DNA of 64,000 nt from Bacillota bacterium (GTDB lineage: Bacteria > Bacillota > Clostridia > Acetivibrionales > DSM-1351): positions 8,438 through 72,437 of the forward strand of contig JAEZRV010000080.1 of NCBI GenBank assembly GCA_023444055.1. The letters are read 5' to 3'. Shown in pieces: positions 43,709 through 52,201 of this stretch. The stretch's first letter is position 1, and each line of letters starts with the position of its first letter. The position numbers and the translations under genes were made by a program. Below the pieces are notes generated by a model. That model worked only from the letters and a program-made list of their open reading frames with translations. It did not search any database and was not told where the DNA came from.

Positions 43709-43848
43709 CTTATTAAAGTTGCACTTAATTGCTATGATTTATCTTATTGAATTTGCACTCTAATAGCTATGATATAACTTATTAAAATTTGCACTCTAAC
43801 AGCTATGTTTTAACTTATTGAATTTTCACTTTAATAGCTATGATTATG
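43709..43848. repeat. Four tandem ~35-bp direct repeats
   Basis: Units start at 43709, 43743, 43778 and 43814 (34, 35, 36 bp apart); consensus halves are CTTATTGAATTTGCACTC and TAATAGCTATGATTTAA. Units are directly abutting with no spacers. The last unit covers the final codons and stop of cbiO. Confidence 0.85.
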
Positions 43849-44622
43849 AATATGATAGTGCTTGTGATCTGTTCCATCATGGCTATGATAGTATTCATCT
43901 ACCAAATTTACGCTTTTTAATAGTTCAATATTTTCAAGCAATTTAACCGTATCCATATCAGCTGCAATGGTATGCTTTCCATCAAACAATATTGTCCTTG
44001 ATGAAATTTCATGTACAAGTTCAAGATTATGCGTTGATATAACCAACGTTTTGCCTGCTTTATTTAGTTTAACAAGAAACTCAGCTAGCCACCTCTGTGT
44101 TCTAGGATCTAAACCGTTCATCGGTTCATCTAGTATCAGTACTTCAGGATTTAGTGACAACACACAAGCAACAGCAACCTTTCGTTTCTCTCCGCCACTT
44201 AAATGATATGGTGGTCTATGCTTAAAGTCCTGAATGTTTAATAATTCCAGACAATCGTTAACCCTTTTTTCAATTTCAGTCTCACTCAAACCCATTTGCC
44301 GTGGGCCGAATGCTATTTCATCATATACATCTGCACAAAAAAGCTGTGTGTCAGAGTTCTGGAATACGAAACCTATTTTCTGATGAAAGCTTTTTGCAAA
44401 CTTTGTATCCTGCAGCTTTTTATGGGTTATTTCTTCATCATTGTATTTGTAACCGCCGCTGTCAGGAGATATTATTCCGTTGATAAGCTTCAAAACAGTA
44501 GATTTGCCGCTTCCATTTGGTCCCATTAAAGCAACAGCTTCACCCTTTGTTATTTTTAAGCTTATATTATTTAATGCTAGGATACCCGAATATGAATATG
44601 TTACATTGGATAAATCAATCAT
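43831..44622 (-). CDS. cbiO: Energy-coupling ABC ATPase CbiO (Ni/Co uptake)
   Basis: A 263-residue ATPase of a group I ECF-type metal transporter. Walker A GPNGSGKST, Q loop VFQNSDTQLF, signature LSGGEKRKVAVA, Walker B VLILDEPMNGLD and switch His in STHN. ATG 44622 (MIDLSNVTYSY) is preferred: AAAGG lies 9 bases upstream; earlier in-frame starts at 44628 and 44649 are worse. The C-terminal tail is His-rich (HSHDGTDHKHYHIHNHSY), which fits nickel or cobalt handling. Its 3' end lies in the tandem repeat at 43709-43848. Confidence 0.92.
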   Translation of the reverse strand: MIDLSNVTYSYSGILALNNISLKITKGEAVALMGPNGSGKSTVLKLINGIISPDSGGYKYNDEEITHKKLQDTKFAKSFHQKIGFVFQNSDTQLFCADVYDEIAFGPRQMGLSETEIEKRVNDCLELLNIQDFKHRPPYHLSGGEKRKVAVACVLSLNPEVLILDEPMNGLDPRTQRWLAEFLVKLNKAGKTLVISTHNLELVHEISSRTILFDGKHTIAADMDTVKLLENIELLKSVNLVDEYYHSHDGTDHKHYHIHNHSY

Positions 44623-44795
44623 CAGCATTTGCCTTTCTTTATTAATCATGTCAAGGACTGACCTTACATATTTGCTATTTTAGCTTGATTCTTATTCTTA
44701 TCCGATGTCTAATGCCACTCTTAATGTGGAAATAGGTGACATTACGGCTCTGAATAACAAGTTCTAAGATTTCGATAGGAAATAACCCTAAGAAC

Positions 44796-45710
44796 TCAGT
44801 TTAAATAGAAAAATAGAAAAGCTATCATAGCATTCATTGCAATATATATAATATCATAAAAAGTAATTTTAGACTTTTTATTAATTTTGTATTCACCAGT
44901 AAAACCTCTGCACTCCATAGCACTATACATATCTTCAGACATTTCTTTTGATTTAATAAACATTATCCCGGCAATCCCTGATAGTGCCGTATATTTACTT
45001 CTATTTTTTCCTACTGACCTAAGTTTTAATGCATAAAGCATATTCAGTGAAAATTCTCCTAGCAGAAGAATATATTTTATTGTTATATCCAAAACCAGTA
45101 TAAATAAATCTGGTATGAAGAACACTTTCAGTGCATTAGTGATATTATTCCATTTGGTTGAATGTGACACAATATTTACTGCGGTGACTGTTGCAAAAAC
45201 TTTTGGAGTTATCATTATTATACTATAATAATTCCCCCAAAAAGCTGCAGGCAATAGTATTATGATTGTGAGTACAGCAATGACAAAACTTGTTCTAAAG
45301 ATTTTTAAAATATCTTCTCCGCTCATCATGCTTAATATAAGCAGAAGATATACATTTACAATTATTATGAACGTGAAGCTATGTGATAAAGATAAAAATA
45401 ATATGAGAATAAAAGTTAATGCCACCTTTAAAACCGCACTTACTTTTAGTGTATCTTCTTTGTATCCACCTTGGCTTTTAATTCTTGAAATAAGGTTCAA
45501 TAAAGATAGGACACTTTTGTTTATAAAAGTATCCTTATCTGATTGAGGTGTGTACTCATTTTCAACTATCAACCACTCAGGCACATATGAGCCTGTTAAA
45601 TCCTGTTTATTATTCATTAATATGTCCATGCCCCCATTTGCACAAAATTTACATGAAATAATGGCATGGACTCGGCAATAACCATACCAACATTTTCTAA
45701 TTTTCTTCAA
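44796..45710 (-). CDS. cbiQ: Energy-coupling transmembrane protein CbiQ
   Basis: A 304-residue membrane protein of the Ni/Co transporter, with four to six TM helices (VALTFILILFLSLSHSF, FVIAVLTIIILLPAAFWG, DLFILVLDITIKYILLLGEF, FYDIIYIAMNAMIAFLFF). Coupling-helix-like motifs ALKLRSVG and SAMECRGFTGE are present. The frame begins at a TTG at 45710 with GGGAGCAAGG upstream, overlapping cbiM by 14 bases; the first 27 residues (with three Cys and one His) are atypical, and a start at an internal ATG (MDILMNNK) is an alternative. Confidence 0.88.
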   Translation of the reverse strand: MKKIRKCWYGYCRVHAIISCKFCANGGMDILMNNKQDLTGSYVPEWLIVENEYTPQSDKDTFINKSVLSLLNLISRIKSQGGYKEDTLKVSAVLKVALTFILILFLSLSHSFTFIIIVNVYLLLILSMMSGEDILKIFRTSFVIAVLTIIILLPAAFWGNYYSIIMITPKVFATVTAVNIVSHSTKWNNITNALKVFFIPDLFILVLDITIKYILLLGEFSLNMLYALKLRSVGKNRSKYTALSGIAGIMFIKSKEMSEDMYSAMECRGFTGEYKINKKSKITFYDIIYIAMNAMIAFLFFYLN

Positions 45711-46704
45711 CCTTGCTCCCGGGTTTGTTTTTCCTATTGCTACCTATAATTTTAAACAAAATAATTAGGATTGCAACACCTGCTACCGCAGATAATATAT
45801 ATCCTGCAATATCAGGCAGTCCATTTATAGTATAATCTGGCATAATTGTTTCAAAATTAAACCCATTTTTCATTCCTTCAGGCACAAATCCAAGTGATTT
45901 TCCTCCTGAAACAACATCTTTTATTTCGTCTACGCCCCATTCACCCCAAGCAGTTCCTGTGGCAAGAAGTCCAAGCGGTGTCAAGCAAATCAATGTAAAT
46001 ATCAATCCATAAACAGCTTTTGTCTTTTGCTTTTCACCTTCATATATTGTACCTGGAGATACCTTTTTAATGAATGTAAATATTACAGCAGTAAATAAGG
46101 CTTCCACAAAACCCGCTACTAGTAAATGCGGTATCGTCATTGCAGGTATTGAAACACCCAATGCATATGGGCTATATAAGGGCTGACCTGCAGAATTTGT
46201 AAACAATAATGGTTGAATACCAAATTCTATTGCTGTAAGAAGTGCTGCAACATTTAATCCTAAGTATGAGCCAATTACTATTCCTACGTACTCACCTTTT
46301 TCTGATTTTACTCTATCCTTTATAAATTTGTAGATAAAATAACCTACAAAAGGCAGAACAAATGCCATATTAAAGCAGTTTGCACCAAAGGCAAGTATTC
46401 CTCCATCACCAAACATTAATGCCTGAATAAGTAACGCAACCGTAACTGAAATGCAGGCTGAGAAGGGTCCCAGTAAGATTGCAATCAAAGTTCCTCCTAC
46501 TGCATGACCAGTTGTTCCCCCAGGCAAGGGTATGTTAAACATCATTAATAAAAAAGAGAACGCTGCCCCTATGCCAAGTAGTGGTATTTTTACTTTCGTT
46601 ACTTCCCCCTTGACCTTTTTTACAGCAATTGTCCAAACGGGAACCATCGCTGCACCCATAACAGCGCATGTTGATGGGCTTAAATAATTGTCTGGAATAT
46701 GCAT
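45697..46704 (-). CDS. cbiM: Ni/Co substrate-binding membrane protein CbiM (with CbiN-like C-terminus)
   Basis: A 335-residue S component. The ATG 46704 gives MHIPDNYLSP; in this family Met1 and His2 are metal ligands, so the true start must be here although the frame extends to 46725. His in HAVGGTL and the NCFNMAFVLPFVGY segment are typical. The C-terminal part (about 235-335, two TM helices and PDYTINGLPDIAGYILSAVAG) corresponds to the separate CbiN/NikN subunit. First gene of the operon with cbiQ, cbiO, DUF3842 and cooT. A promoter and a leader terminator precede it, so expression is probably controlled by attenuation. Confidence 0.92.
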   Translation of the reverse strand: MHIPDNYLSPSTCAVMGAAMVPVWTIAVKKVKGEVTKVKIPLLGIGAAFSFLLMMFNIPLPGGTTGHAVGGTLIAILLGPFSACISVTVALLIQALMFGDGGILAFGANCFNMAFVLPFVGYFIYKFIKDRVKSEKGEYVGIVIGSYLGLNVAALLTAIEFGIQPLLFTNSAGQPLYSPYALGVSIPAMTIPHLLVAGFVEALFTAVIFTFIKKVSPGTIYEGEKQKTKAVYGLIFTLICLTPLGLLATGTAWGEWGVDEIKDVVSGGKSLGFVPEGMKNGFNFETIMPDYTINGLPDIAGYILSAVAGVAILIILFKIIGSNRKNKPGSKVEEN

Positions 46705-46800
46705 TGCAAAAACCAATCCTTTCAATAAATAAAGTTAATTGCTATCGGCTAAAGCCTATATTTGGGGTTTGAATGGTAATTGACACTTTAGTAGATTTAA

Positions 46801-46847
46801 AAAATTAAAACCCAAAAAAGAGCTAGTTTTTAGCTTCTTTTTTGGGT
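46801..46847 (-). terminator. Leader terminator (attenuator) upstream of cbiM
   Basis: On the minus strand AACCCAAAAAAGAAGCTA pairs with TAGCTCTTTTTTGGGTT (one bulge), loop AAAAC, followed by TTAATTTTTT. It lies about 70 bases downstream of a good promoter and about 100 bases before the cbiM ATG, with no gene between. Confidence 0.8.
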
Positions 46848-46923
46848 TCATCCCAATGCTGTAAATAACAAAATACAAAGATATCAAACATTCAAAAGTC
46901 TTCTTGACCTAATTTACTATACT

Positions 46924-46953
46924 AATATATCATAATTCTAAAAATTAAGTCAA
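46924..46953 (-). promoter_or_regulatory. cbiM: Predicted sigma-A promoter for cbiM operon
   Basis: On the minus strand TTGACT (46953-46948), 18-base spacer, TATATT (46929-46924). Transcription would begin near 46917, giving a leader of about 210 bases. Confidence 0.65.
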
Positions 46954-47034
46954 TTGCTTTTAGGTATCTAATATTTTTCAATAACGCATTTTAACTTTGG
47001 GTGTGAAACAAATTTTTCTTAATTATTAGGAGGT

Positions 47035-47070
47035 CTGAGATTCAGGAAGGGGGATACTCCTAAATCTCAG
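47035..47070 (-). repeat. Hairpin after the DUF4097 gene
   Basis: CTGAGATTTAGGA and TCCTGAATCTCAG (minus strand) pair at 12 of 13 with a 10-base loop, starting about 10 bases past the stop codon. The following sequence lacks a strong U run, so it may be a weak terminator or 3'-end stabiliser. Confidence 0.55.
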
Positions 47071-47079
47071 GTTGTGGGA

Positions 47080-48288
47080 TTACTTAACTATTTCAATCTG
47101 TCCATTCACGGTTTCACCAGTAATTATAACCTTGTTAAGTCCTGTTTCAAAATCCTTGCTCTCAGCCTCAACAAAGCTTCCTGCTTCTCCTTTGCGGTTA
47201 ACATTATGATATACTATTTCAGGTATAAGTAAATTAATTGAACCATTACTTGCATGTGCTTTTACTTTGTATGCTCTGCCATCTAAATCATTCATATTGA
47301 CTTTGATACCGCCATTTGTAGTTTTCAGATACATGTTCATATCAGTAGTTTCGTTAATATTCTGAGCATTTTCTATTATGATTCTGCCATTTATAGTTAC
47401 CGCACTAATATCCTGCACTTTAATGTGCTTTATATCAATTACAGCATTAGTAGTATTAATCTCAACTTTATTTCCAATAATATAGTTCATTTGAACTCTT
47501 CCATTCTTGGTGTTCACAGCTATTTTATCACTGTTTACTCCCATTAGCTCAATACTAGAATTCTTTGTGGTTGCTGTAATCTCTTCTGATAGTGAATCCT
47601 CAATATAAATCTTTCCATTTGAGTTTTCTATTTTTATTGCTTTAAATTTACTATCAGGTATAAAAATCTCATGTGAAACACTAGCATTCATTGCAGCACT
47701 GTTAACCCTCAGTGCTATAGCATTTGGATCATCAACAAATGATAAAATACCTTCACCATTTGAAACAGTACTCTTTATCCTAGAAATTATTTTTACGCTT
47801 GGATCAAGATGTTTCTTAACAGTAACAGATCCATTAACCCCAGAAATATCCAATGTAGCACCTTCAGCAGGAATAACCTCAAAATTCTTTTGTACTGTCT
47901 GCAAACTTCCGAAAATATTAAAGGAATTTGTATCAACAAAGCTACCAACGTAATCTATAACTTTATCAACTATACCAAATGTTGTTGCAGCAACATTCTT
48001 ACCGATTTTTTCAGCTTTATTTGCAAAATCATCAATCATATTATCAAAGTCAGCTTGATTATAATTGTTCTTAAACTCATTTTTCCAATTGTTAACTCTA
48101 TCCCTTACTTTTGCAGCTTCGTCGGTAAATCCGTTTTGTCTTGGTCCCTGATTTTTTCTAAAATTTTCAGTAGTTTCTTGCTTTGGCTCTTGTTCTAATG
48201 CTGCTAATAGTTTTGCAGCCTCTTCACTTGTTATCTTCTTTTCTTCAAGCATTTTTAATATTAATAATCTTTCTTCACTAATTGACAT
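47080..48288 (-). CDS. DUF4097-family beta-strand repeat protein
   Basis: A 402-residue protein without a signal peptide. The N-terminal segment (SISEERLLILKMLEEKKITSEEAAKLLAAL) is a short helical SHOCT-like/DUF2089-C-like module; about 60-115 is charged helical; about 135-400 is a DUF4097 right-handed beta-solenoid (repeats like ISGVNGSVTVKK, IENSNGKIYIEDS, VNTKNGRVQMNY). ATG 48288 has GGGAGGGG 8 bases upstream and is chosen over an upstream in-frame start. It follows a DUF2089 regulator by 43 bases; such pairs are linked to envelope stress responses (LiaG-like proteins). Confidence 0.85.
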   Translation of the reverse strand: MSISEERLLILKMLEEKKITSEEAAKLLAALEQEPKQETTENFRKNQGPRQNGFTDEAAKVRDRVNNWKNEFKNNYNQADFDNMIDDFANKAEKIGKNVAATTFGIVDKVIDYVGSFVDTNSFNIFGSLQTVQKNFEVIPAEGATLDISGVNGSVTVKKHLDPSVKIISRIKSTVSNGEGILSFVDDPNAIALRVNSAAMNASVSHEIFIPDSKFKAIKIENSNGKIYIEDSLSEEITATTKNSSIELMGVNSDKIAVNTKNGRVQMNYIIGNKVEINTTNAVIDIKHIKVQDISAVTINGRIIIENAQNINETTDMNMYLKTTNGGIKVNMNDLDGRAYKVKAHASNGSINLLIPEIVYHNVNRKGEAGSFVEAESKDFETGLNKVIITGETVNGQIEIVK

Positions 48289-48331
48289 CGCTAAATCCCC
48301 TCCCAAAAAAGTCCATAATCGGTTTCCGTTA

Positions 48332-48697
48332 TTATTTCATTAGTTCAACTGCCTCTTCAACAGTGATTTCACCAGCATTAAGCTTATCAAGTATCTCCTT
48401 ATTCTTACCAGGTTCAAATGGTTCAGGTTCACCCTTATGTCCAAGTGCTGATGCGACATCCTCCAGCTTGTTTTTAACTGTTGGATATGAAATTCCGAGC
48501 TCTTTTTCAACTTCTTTAATATTTCCTCTACATTTAATGAAAACATCTATAAATGCCTTCTGGTCATTTGTTAGTTTACAGAATTTGCATAGTGTAAAGT
48601 GTCCTTCAATAACTGTATCACAGCTATTACATGTTATTTTTGTTACTTCTGTTTCACCACCACAAACCGGGCACCTGCCCATTGCTTCTCTAGCCAT
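48332..48697 (-). CDS. DUF2089 zinc-ribbon/HTH regulator
   Basis: A 121-residue protein with a four-Cys zinc ribbon (CPVCGGE and CNSCDT, plus CKFCKL), a helix-turn-helix like sigma-70 region 4 (KEVEKELGISYPTVKNKLEDV) and a short C-terminal helix (LNAGEITVEEAVELMK) that repeats in the start of the next protein. Probably a transcriptional regulator of its own two-gene operon. AGAGGTGAT precedes the ATG. Confidence 0.88.
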   Translation of the reverse strand: MAREAMGRCPVCGGETEVTKITCNSCDTVIEGHFTLCKFCKLTNDQKAFIDVFIKCRGNIKEVEKELGISYPTVKNKLEDVASALGHKGEPEPFEPGKNKEILDKLNAGEITVEEAVELMK

Positions 48698-49313
48698 AAT
48701 ATCACCTCTAAAAATAAAATAATTTGATTATCTTGAACCAAGTATATTAGTTTAGCTTTTAAATCTTAAATATAATCTGTAATTCCTTAATGAATCGCTT
48801 CATTAATTTTATAAAGCTTATTAATTTTTTTAAGTTTATAATTAATATTATTAACTTATATAACTATATTATTCCTAAAGTTAAATAATGTCAACATGTT
48901 TTTTAAAATAATTATAAATATTTTTAATATTATCATTAATTTTTATAAACTCAACATTAATTTTATTAATTTAAATCAATAAAACCGATTTCCTTAATGG
49001 TTTAACAAAATATCACTATTTGCAACTTAATTCCATCGACGTAGATACGGCTATTTAAGATGCTATTCCATATATAAATGTTAACTAGTATAAATTGACA
49101 CTAAAAAGAGACTACAGATAATATTTCTTAACAATTATATCTTGTCTCTGGCTTTGTTAACCTTTACTATATAATGTGATTAAGAGATATTTTACAATAG
49201 CCCCTTAAGTACCATAAGGTATAATACTATTTAATTTTATGTATTTTAGTTTTTATTAATTTTCAAACTTATTTAAATTTTATATTTATAATATAAATCT
49301 TTATTTCCATCAA
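48698..49313. promoter_or_regulatory. AT-rich intergenic region upstream of the DUF2089 gene
   Basis: 616 bases, extremely AT-rich, no gene found. Near the DUF2089 start is the inverted repeat TTAATGAA-TCGC-TTCATTAA (48787-48806), a possible operator. At about 49107-49149 an imperfect hairpin (AGAGAC with GTCTCT ends) may terminate transcription toward this region. Confidence 0.5.
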
Positions 49314-50213
49314 TTAATGTATCTGGCGCTTCTTATGCTTTCCACCCATCATATCAGCAACATCGGATATTGTTACAAAAGCACTTGTATCTTTATCAGA
49401 AATAATGGCTTTTAGCTTTGCTACCTCAAGCCTTGTTATCACACAATATAAAACCTTTTTTTCTTTCTTAGTATATCCTCCTGCACCATCTAAATAAGTA
49501 ACTCCTCTACCAAGTCTAGCTGTAATAGCATCTGCAATTTCATTTGAATAATCTGAAATAATGAATGCTGCCTTTGTTTCATCAATTCCTTCAATCACTA
49601 TATCTATAACCTTAAAGGCAACAAAGTATGCAATCAGTGAATACATTGCCTTATCCCAACCAAATACCAATCCGGCACTGCTTAAAATAAAAACATTAAA
49701 GAACATTACTATTTGCCCAACAGAAAATATAGAATTCCTATTTAAAACAATAGCCACCATTTCTGTTCCATCAAGTGAGCCCCCAAAACGTATTATCATA
49801 CCAACACCTATACCCAGTATTACTCCACCAAAAACAGTTGCTAACAGAACATCTCCTGTAAATTTCTGTATAGGATGAAATATAGTTGTCCAGAAGGCTA
49901 ATGATAATATTGCAAATACTGATGAAATAACAAATGATTTCCCTATATTCTTGTATCCCATAAAAAGAAATGGAATATTAAAAAGTGTGGTAAATATACC
50001 CAATGGCAGATTCGATAAATAGCTGGTTATGATAGAAATACCAACGACACCACCATCAATTATATTGTTTGGTATAAGAAATTCCTCTAAACCAATTGCA
50101 GCCAATAATGCACCGATAAACAAACAAGAGTATTTAAAAATTATTTTCTTTAGTTTACCTTTTTTATGCTGGCCATTAACATATTGTACTATTTTTTTTA
50201 ATTCCGTATTCAT
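49314..50213 (-). CDS. YitT-family membrane protein
   Basis: A 299-residue protein with five TM helices in an YitT/DUF161 membrane part (GALLAAIGLEEFLIPNNIIDGGVVG; ILGIGVGMIIRFGGSLDGTEMVAI) and a C-terminal cytosolic DUF2179 domain (about 210-295; GVTYLDGAGGYTKKEKKVLYCVITR). Transported substrate unknown. ATG 50213 with AAAGGGAT upstream is chosen over an in-frame TTG at 50222. Close behind the CNNM gene (27 bases). Confidence 0.9.
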   Translation of the reverse strand: MNTELKKIVQYVNGQHKKGKLKKIIFKYSCLFIGALLAAIGLEEFLIPNNIIDGGVVGISIITSYLSNLPLGIFTTLFNIPFLFMGYKNIGKSFVISSVFAILSLAFWTTIFHPIQKFTGDVLLATVFGGVILGIGVGMIIRFGGSLDGTEMVAIVLNRNSIFSVGQIVMFFNVFILSSAGLVFGWDKAMYSLIAYFVAFKVIDIVIEGIDETKAAFIISDYSNEIADAITARLGRGVTYLDGAGGYTKKEKKVLYCVITRLEVAKLKAIISDKDTSAFVTISDVADMMGGKHKKRQIH

Positions 50214-50240
50214 TTGCAACATCCCTTTGTTAATACAAAT

Positions 50241-51554
50241 TTACAAGTTGTTTAATTTTTTAGCCGCCTTTATCTTAACAATACGTTTACCTTCTAGCTT
50301 TACTACCTTAAAAACAATATTTTCAGTCTCTACAGTTGGAGTTTCATCTTTTTTTGGTACTCTACCAAGTAAATCCATGATAAACCCGCTTAATGTATCA
50401 AAACCATCAGCAGGTAGCGTCTCACCAAGTACTTCTTCTACTTTATCTAAACTTATTGAGCCGTCAAAAATATAGGTATTATTGTCCAAACACTCATACT
50501 CAACATCATTTTCCTCAATATCATATTCATCAAATATATTACCAACTATTTCCTCTACCAAATCCTCCATGGTAACAATTCCCGCTGTTCCACCATATTC
50601 ATCAATAACGACAGCCATTTGTATCTTATGCTTTTTTAGTTCTGTAAACAACTCATCTGTTTTTTTAGATTCTGGAACAAAATATGCCATTCTGATAATT
50701 TTTTCTATACTAAATTCTGTTTTATCTTTTTGAACAAATTGAATTAAATCTTTAACGTGTAATATTCCAACAATATTATCAATATTCTCTTTATATACCG
50801 GAATTCTAGTATACTTTTCCTCATTAATTATTTCTATAATAAAATCCAGATTAGCATCAGCTGGAACACCAACTATATCTGGTCTTGGAGTCATTATTTC
50901 TGATACGCGCTTATCATCAAACTCAAATACATTATCTATCATTTCCTTTTCTGTATCCTGAATAACCCCTTTTTCTTCTCCTACCTCCATCATCATTCTA
51001 ATCTCTTCTTCAGTAACTCTTTGATCATCTTCCGCAGAAGGGTTTCCACCTAATAATTTAATAAAAAAGTTAGTTGAAGCTGTAAGGAATTTTACAAAGG
51101 GACTTGTTATCTTAGAAATTGCTGTCAATGGTCCAACTGCTATTTTTGAAAAGAAATCAGCCTTTTGCATAGCAATTCTTTTGGGAACCAGTTCTCCAAA
51201 AACTAATGTAAAATATGAGAGTATTATTGTAATTATTATCATACTTATACTTCTTACTATGGACTCATCTATAGGTAAATTTAATTTCAATACTACCGCC
51301 GCTAAATCATCTGCAAAACTCTCCGTAGCAAATGCACTTGCCAAAAATCCTGCTAATGTTATTCCAATCTGAATTGTTGATAGGAACTTTCCTGGCTCAC
51401 TTAAAAATGCATAAATCTGCTTAGCCTTCTTATCGCCTTCATCTGATTGTTTTTTAATTAATTTATCATTTAGAGAAATGAGAGCAATTTCAGCTCCTGA
51501 GAAAAATGCATTTAAAAGAACTAAAACAATCAATAAAAAAATACTAGTTAACAA
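50241..51554 (-). CDS. CNNM/CorC-type (hemolysin C family) membrane protein
   Basis: A 437-residue protein: CNNM (DUF21) TM domain about 1-190 (LLNAFFSGAEIALISLND, SYFTLVFGELVPKRIAM), two CBS domains about 205-330 (MTPRPDIVGVP, GILHVKDLIQFV, VVIDEYGGTAGIVTMEDLVEEIVG) and a CorC/HlyC domain about 345-430. Probable magnesium/cobalt transport. The start is a TTG at 51554 with GGAGG 9 bases upstream; the open frame further upstream would place that ribosome site inside the coding region. Same direction as the YitT gene. Confidence 0.9.
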   Translation of the reverse strand: MLTSIFLLIVLVLLNAFFSGAEIALISLNDKLIKKQSDEGDKKAKQIYAFLSEPGKFLSTIQIGITLAGFLASAFATESFADDLAAVVLKLNLPIDESIVRSISMIIITIILSYFTLVFGELVPKRIAMQKADFFSKIAVGPLTAISKITSPFVKFLTASTNFFIKLLGGNPSAEDDQRVTEEEIRMMMEVGEEKGVIQDTEKEMIDNVFEFDDKRVSEIMTPRPDIVGVPADANLDFIIEIINEEKYTRIPVYKENIDNIVGILHVKDLIQFVQKDKTEFSIEKIIRMAYFVPESKKTDELFTELKKHKIQMAVVIDEYGGTAGIVTMEDLVEEIVGNIFDEYDIEENDVEYECLDNNTYIFDGSISLDKVEEVLGETLPADGFDTLSGFIMDLLGRVPKKDETPTVETENIVFKVVKLEGKRIVKIKAAKKLNNL

Positions 51555-51804
51555 GTAATTATACCTCCATAAATATACAATCAATGTAAATATAGTCAAG
51601 AATTATGATTTAGCTACTTTCACTATACTAAAAACAATTTTGTATGTCAATATAAGTTGTTTGTCTTTACTTTCTGGTCTTTCTATTATGACAGGTATGA
51701 CTATTTAACCCATTGTCACCATATATATAAAATTGTTGCTTATTGGTTCCACATTATGATATTATTTAATTAATAAGTTTAACAAATATAGAAGGGGATA
51801 TACT

Positions 51805-52143
51805 ATGAATACGTTGGGAAAATACATTTCTGAACAAAGGATATTTAAGAATCTTTCCATTCGCCAATTGGCTAAAATATCCAATGTAAGCCACACTGAA
51901 ATATCTAGACTTGAAAGGGGCGAACGTAAACATCCTTCACCACTTGTTTTAAAGTCTTTATCCCATGCCCTAAATATAAATTTTGATGAATTGATGAAAT
52001 CTGCTGGATATACCGATGATTGTGAAAACACCTCAGATACAATGCTAAAACTATTTAAACTGCAGTACTTAAATGAAAAGGAGCTAGAAGAGGTTAGTGA
52101 ATTTATTGATTTTTTGCTTATTAAACGTAACTACCACCATTAA
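51805..52143 (+). CDS. XRE-family transcriptional regulator
   Basis: A 112-residue protein with an N-terminal HTH (about 6-62: LSIRQLAKISNVSHTEISRLERG, SLSHALNINFDELM) and a short helical C-terminus (LNEKELEEVSEFIDFLL) likely for dimerisation, as in SinR-like regulators. AGAAGGGGAT precedes the ATG. It lies 58 bases before the DUF1538 gene in the same direction and may regulate it. Confidence 0.9.
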   Translation: MNTLGKYISEQRIFKNLSIRQLAKISNVSHTEISRLERGERKHPSPLVLKSLSHALNINFDELMKSAGYTDDCENTSDTMLKLFKLQYLNEKELEEVSEFIDFLLIKRNYHH

Positions 52144-52201
52144 AAGCAACATTTTTTAACTAATAATTAAATAAAATAAAAAGAAAGGAAGTGGAATATA
52201 A

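Noticed and set aside
43709..43848. CRISPR array
   Set aside because: The 35-bp units abut without spacers, number only four, and one unit overlaps the cbiO coding end. No cas genes are present.
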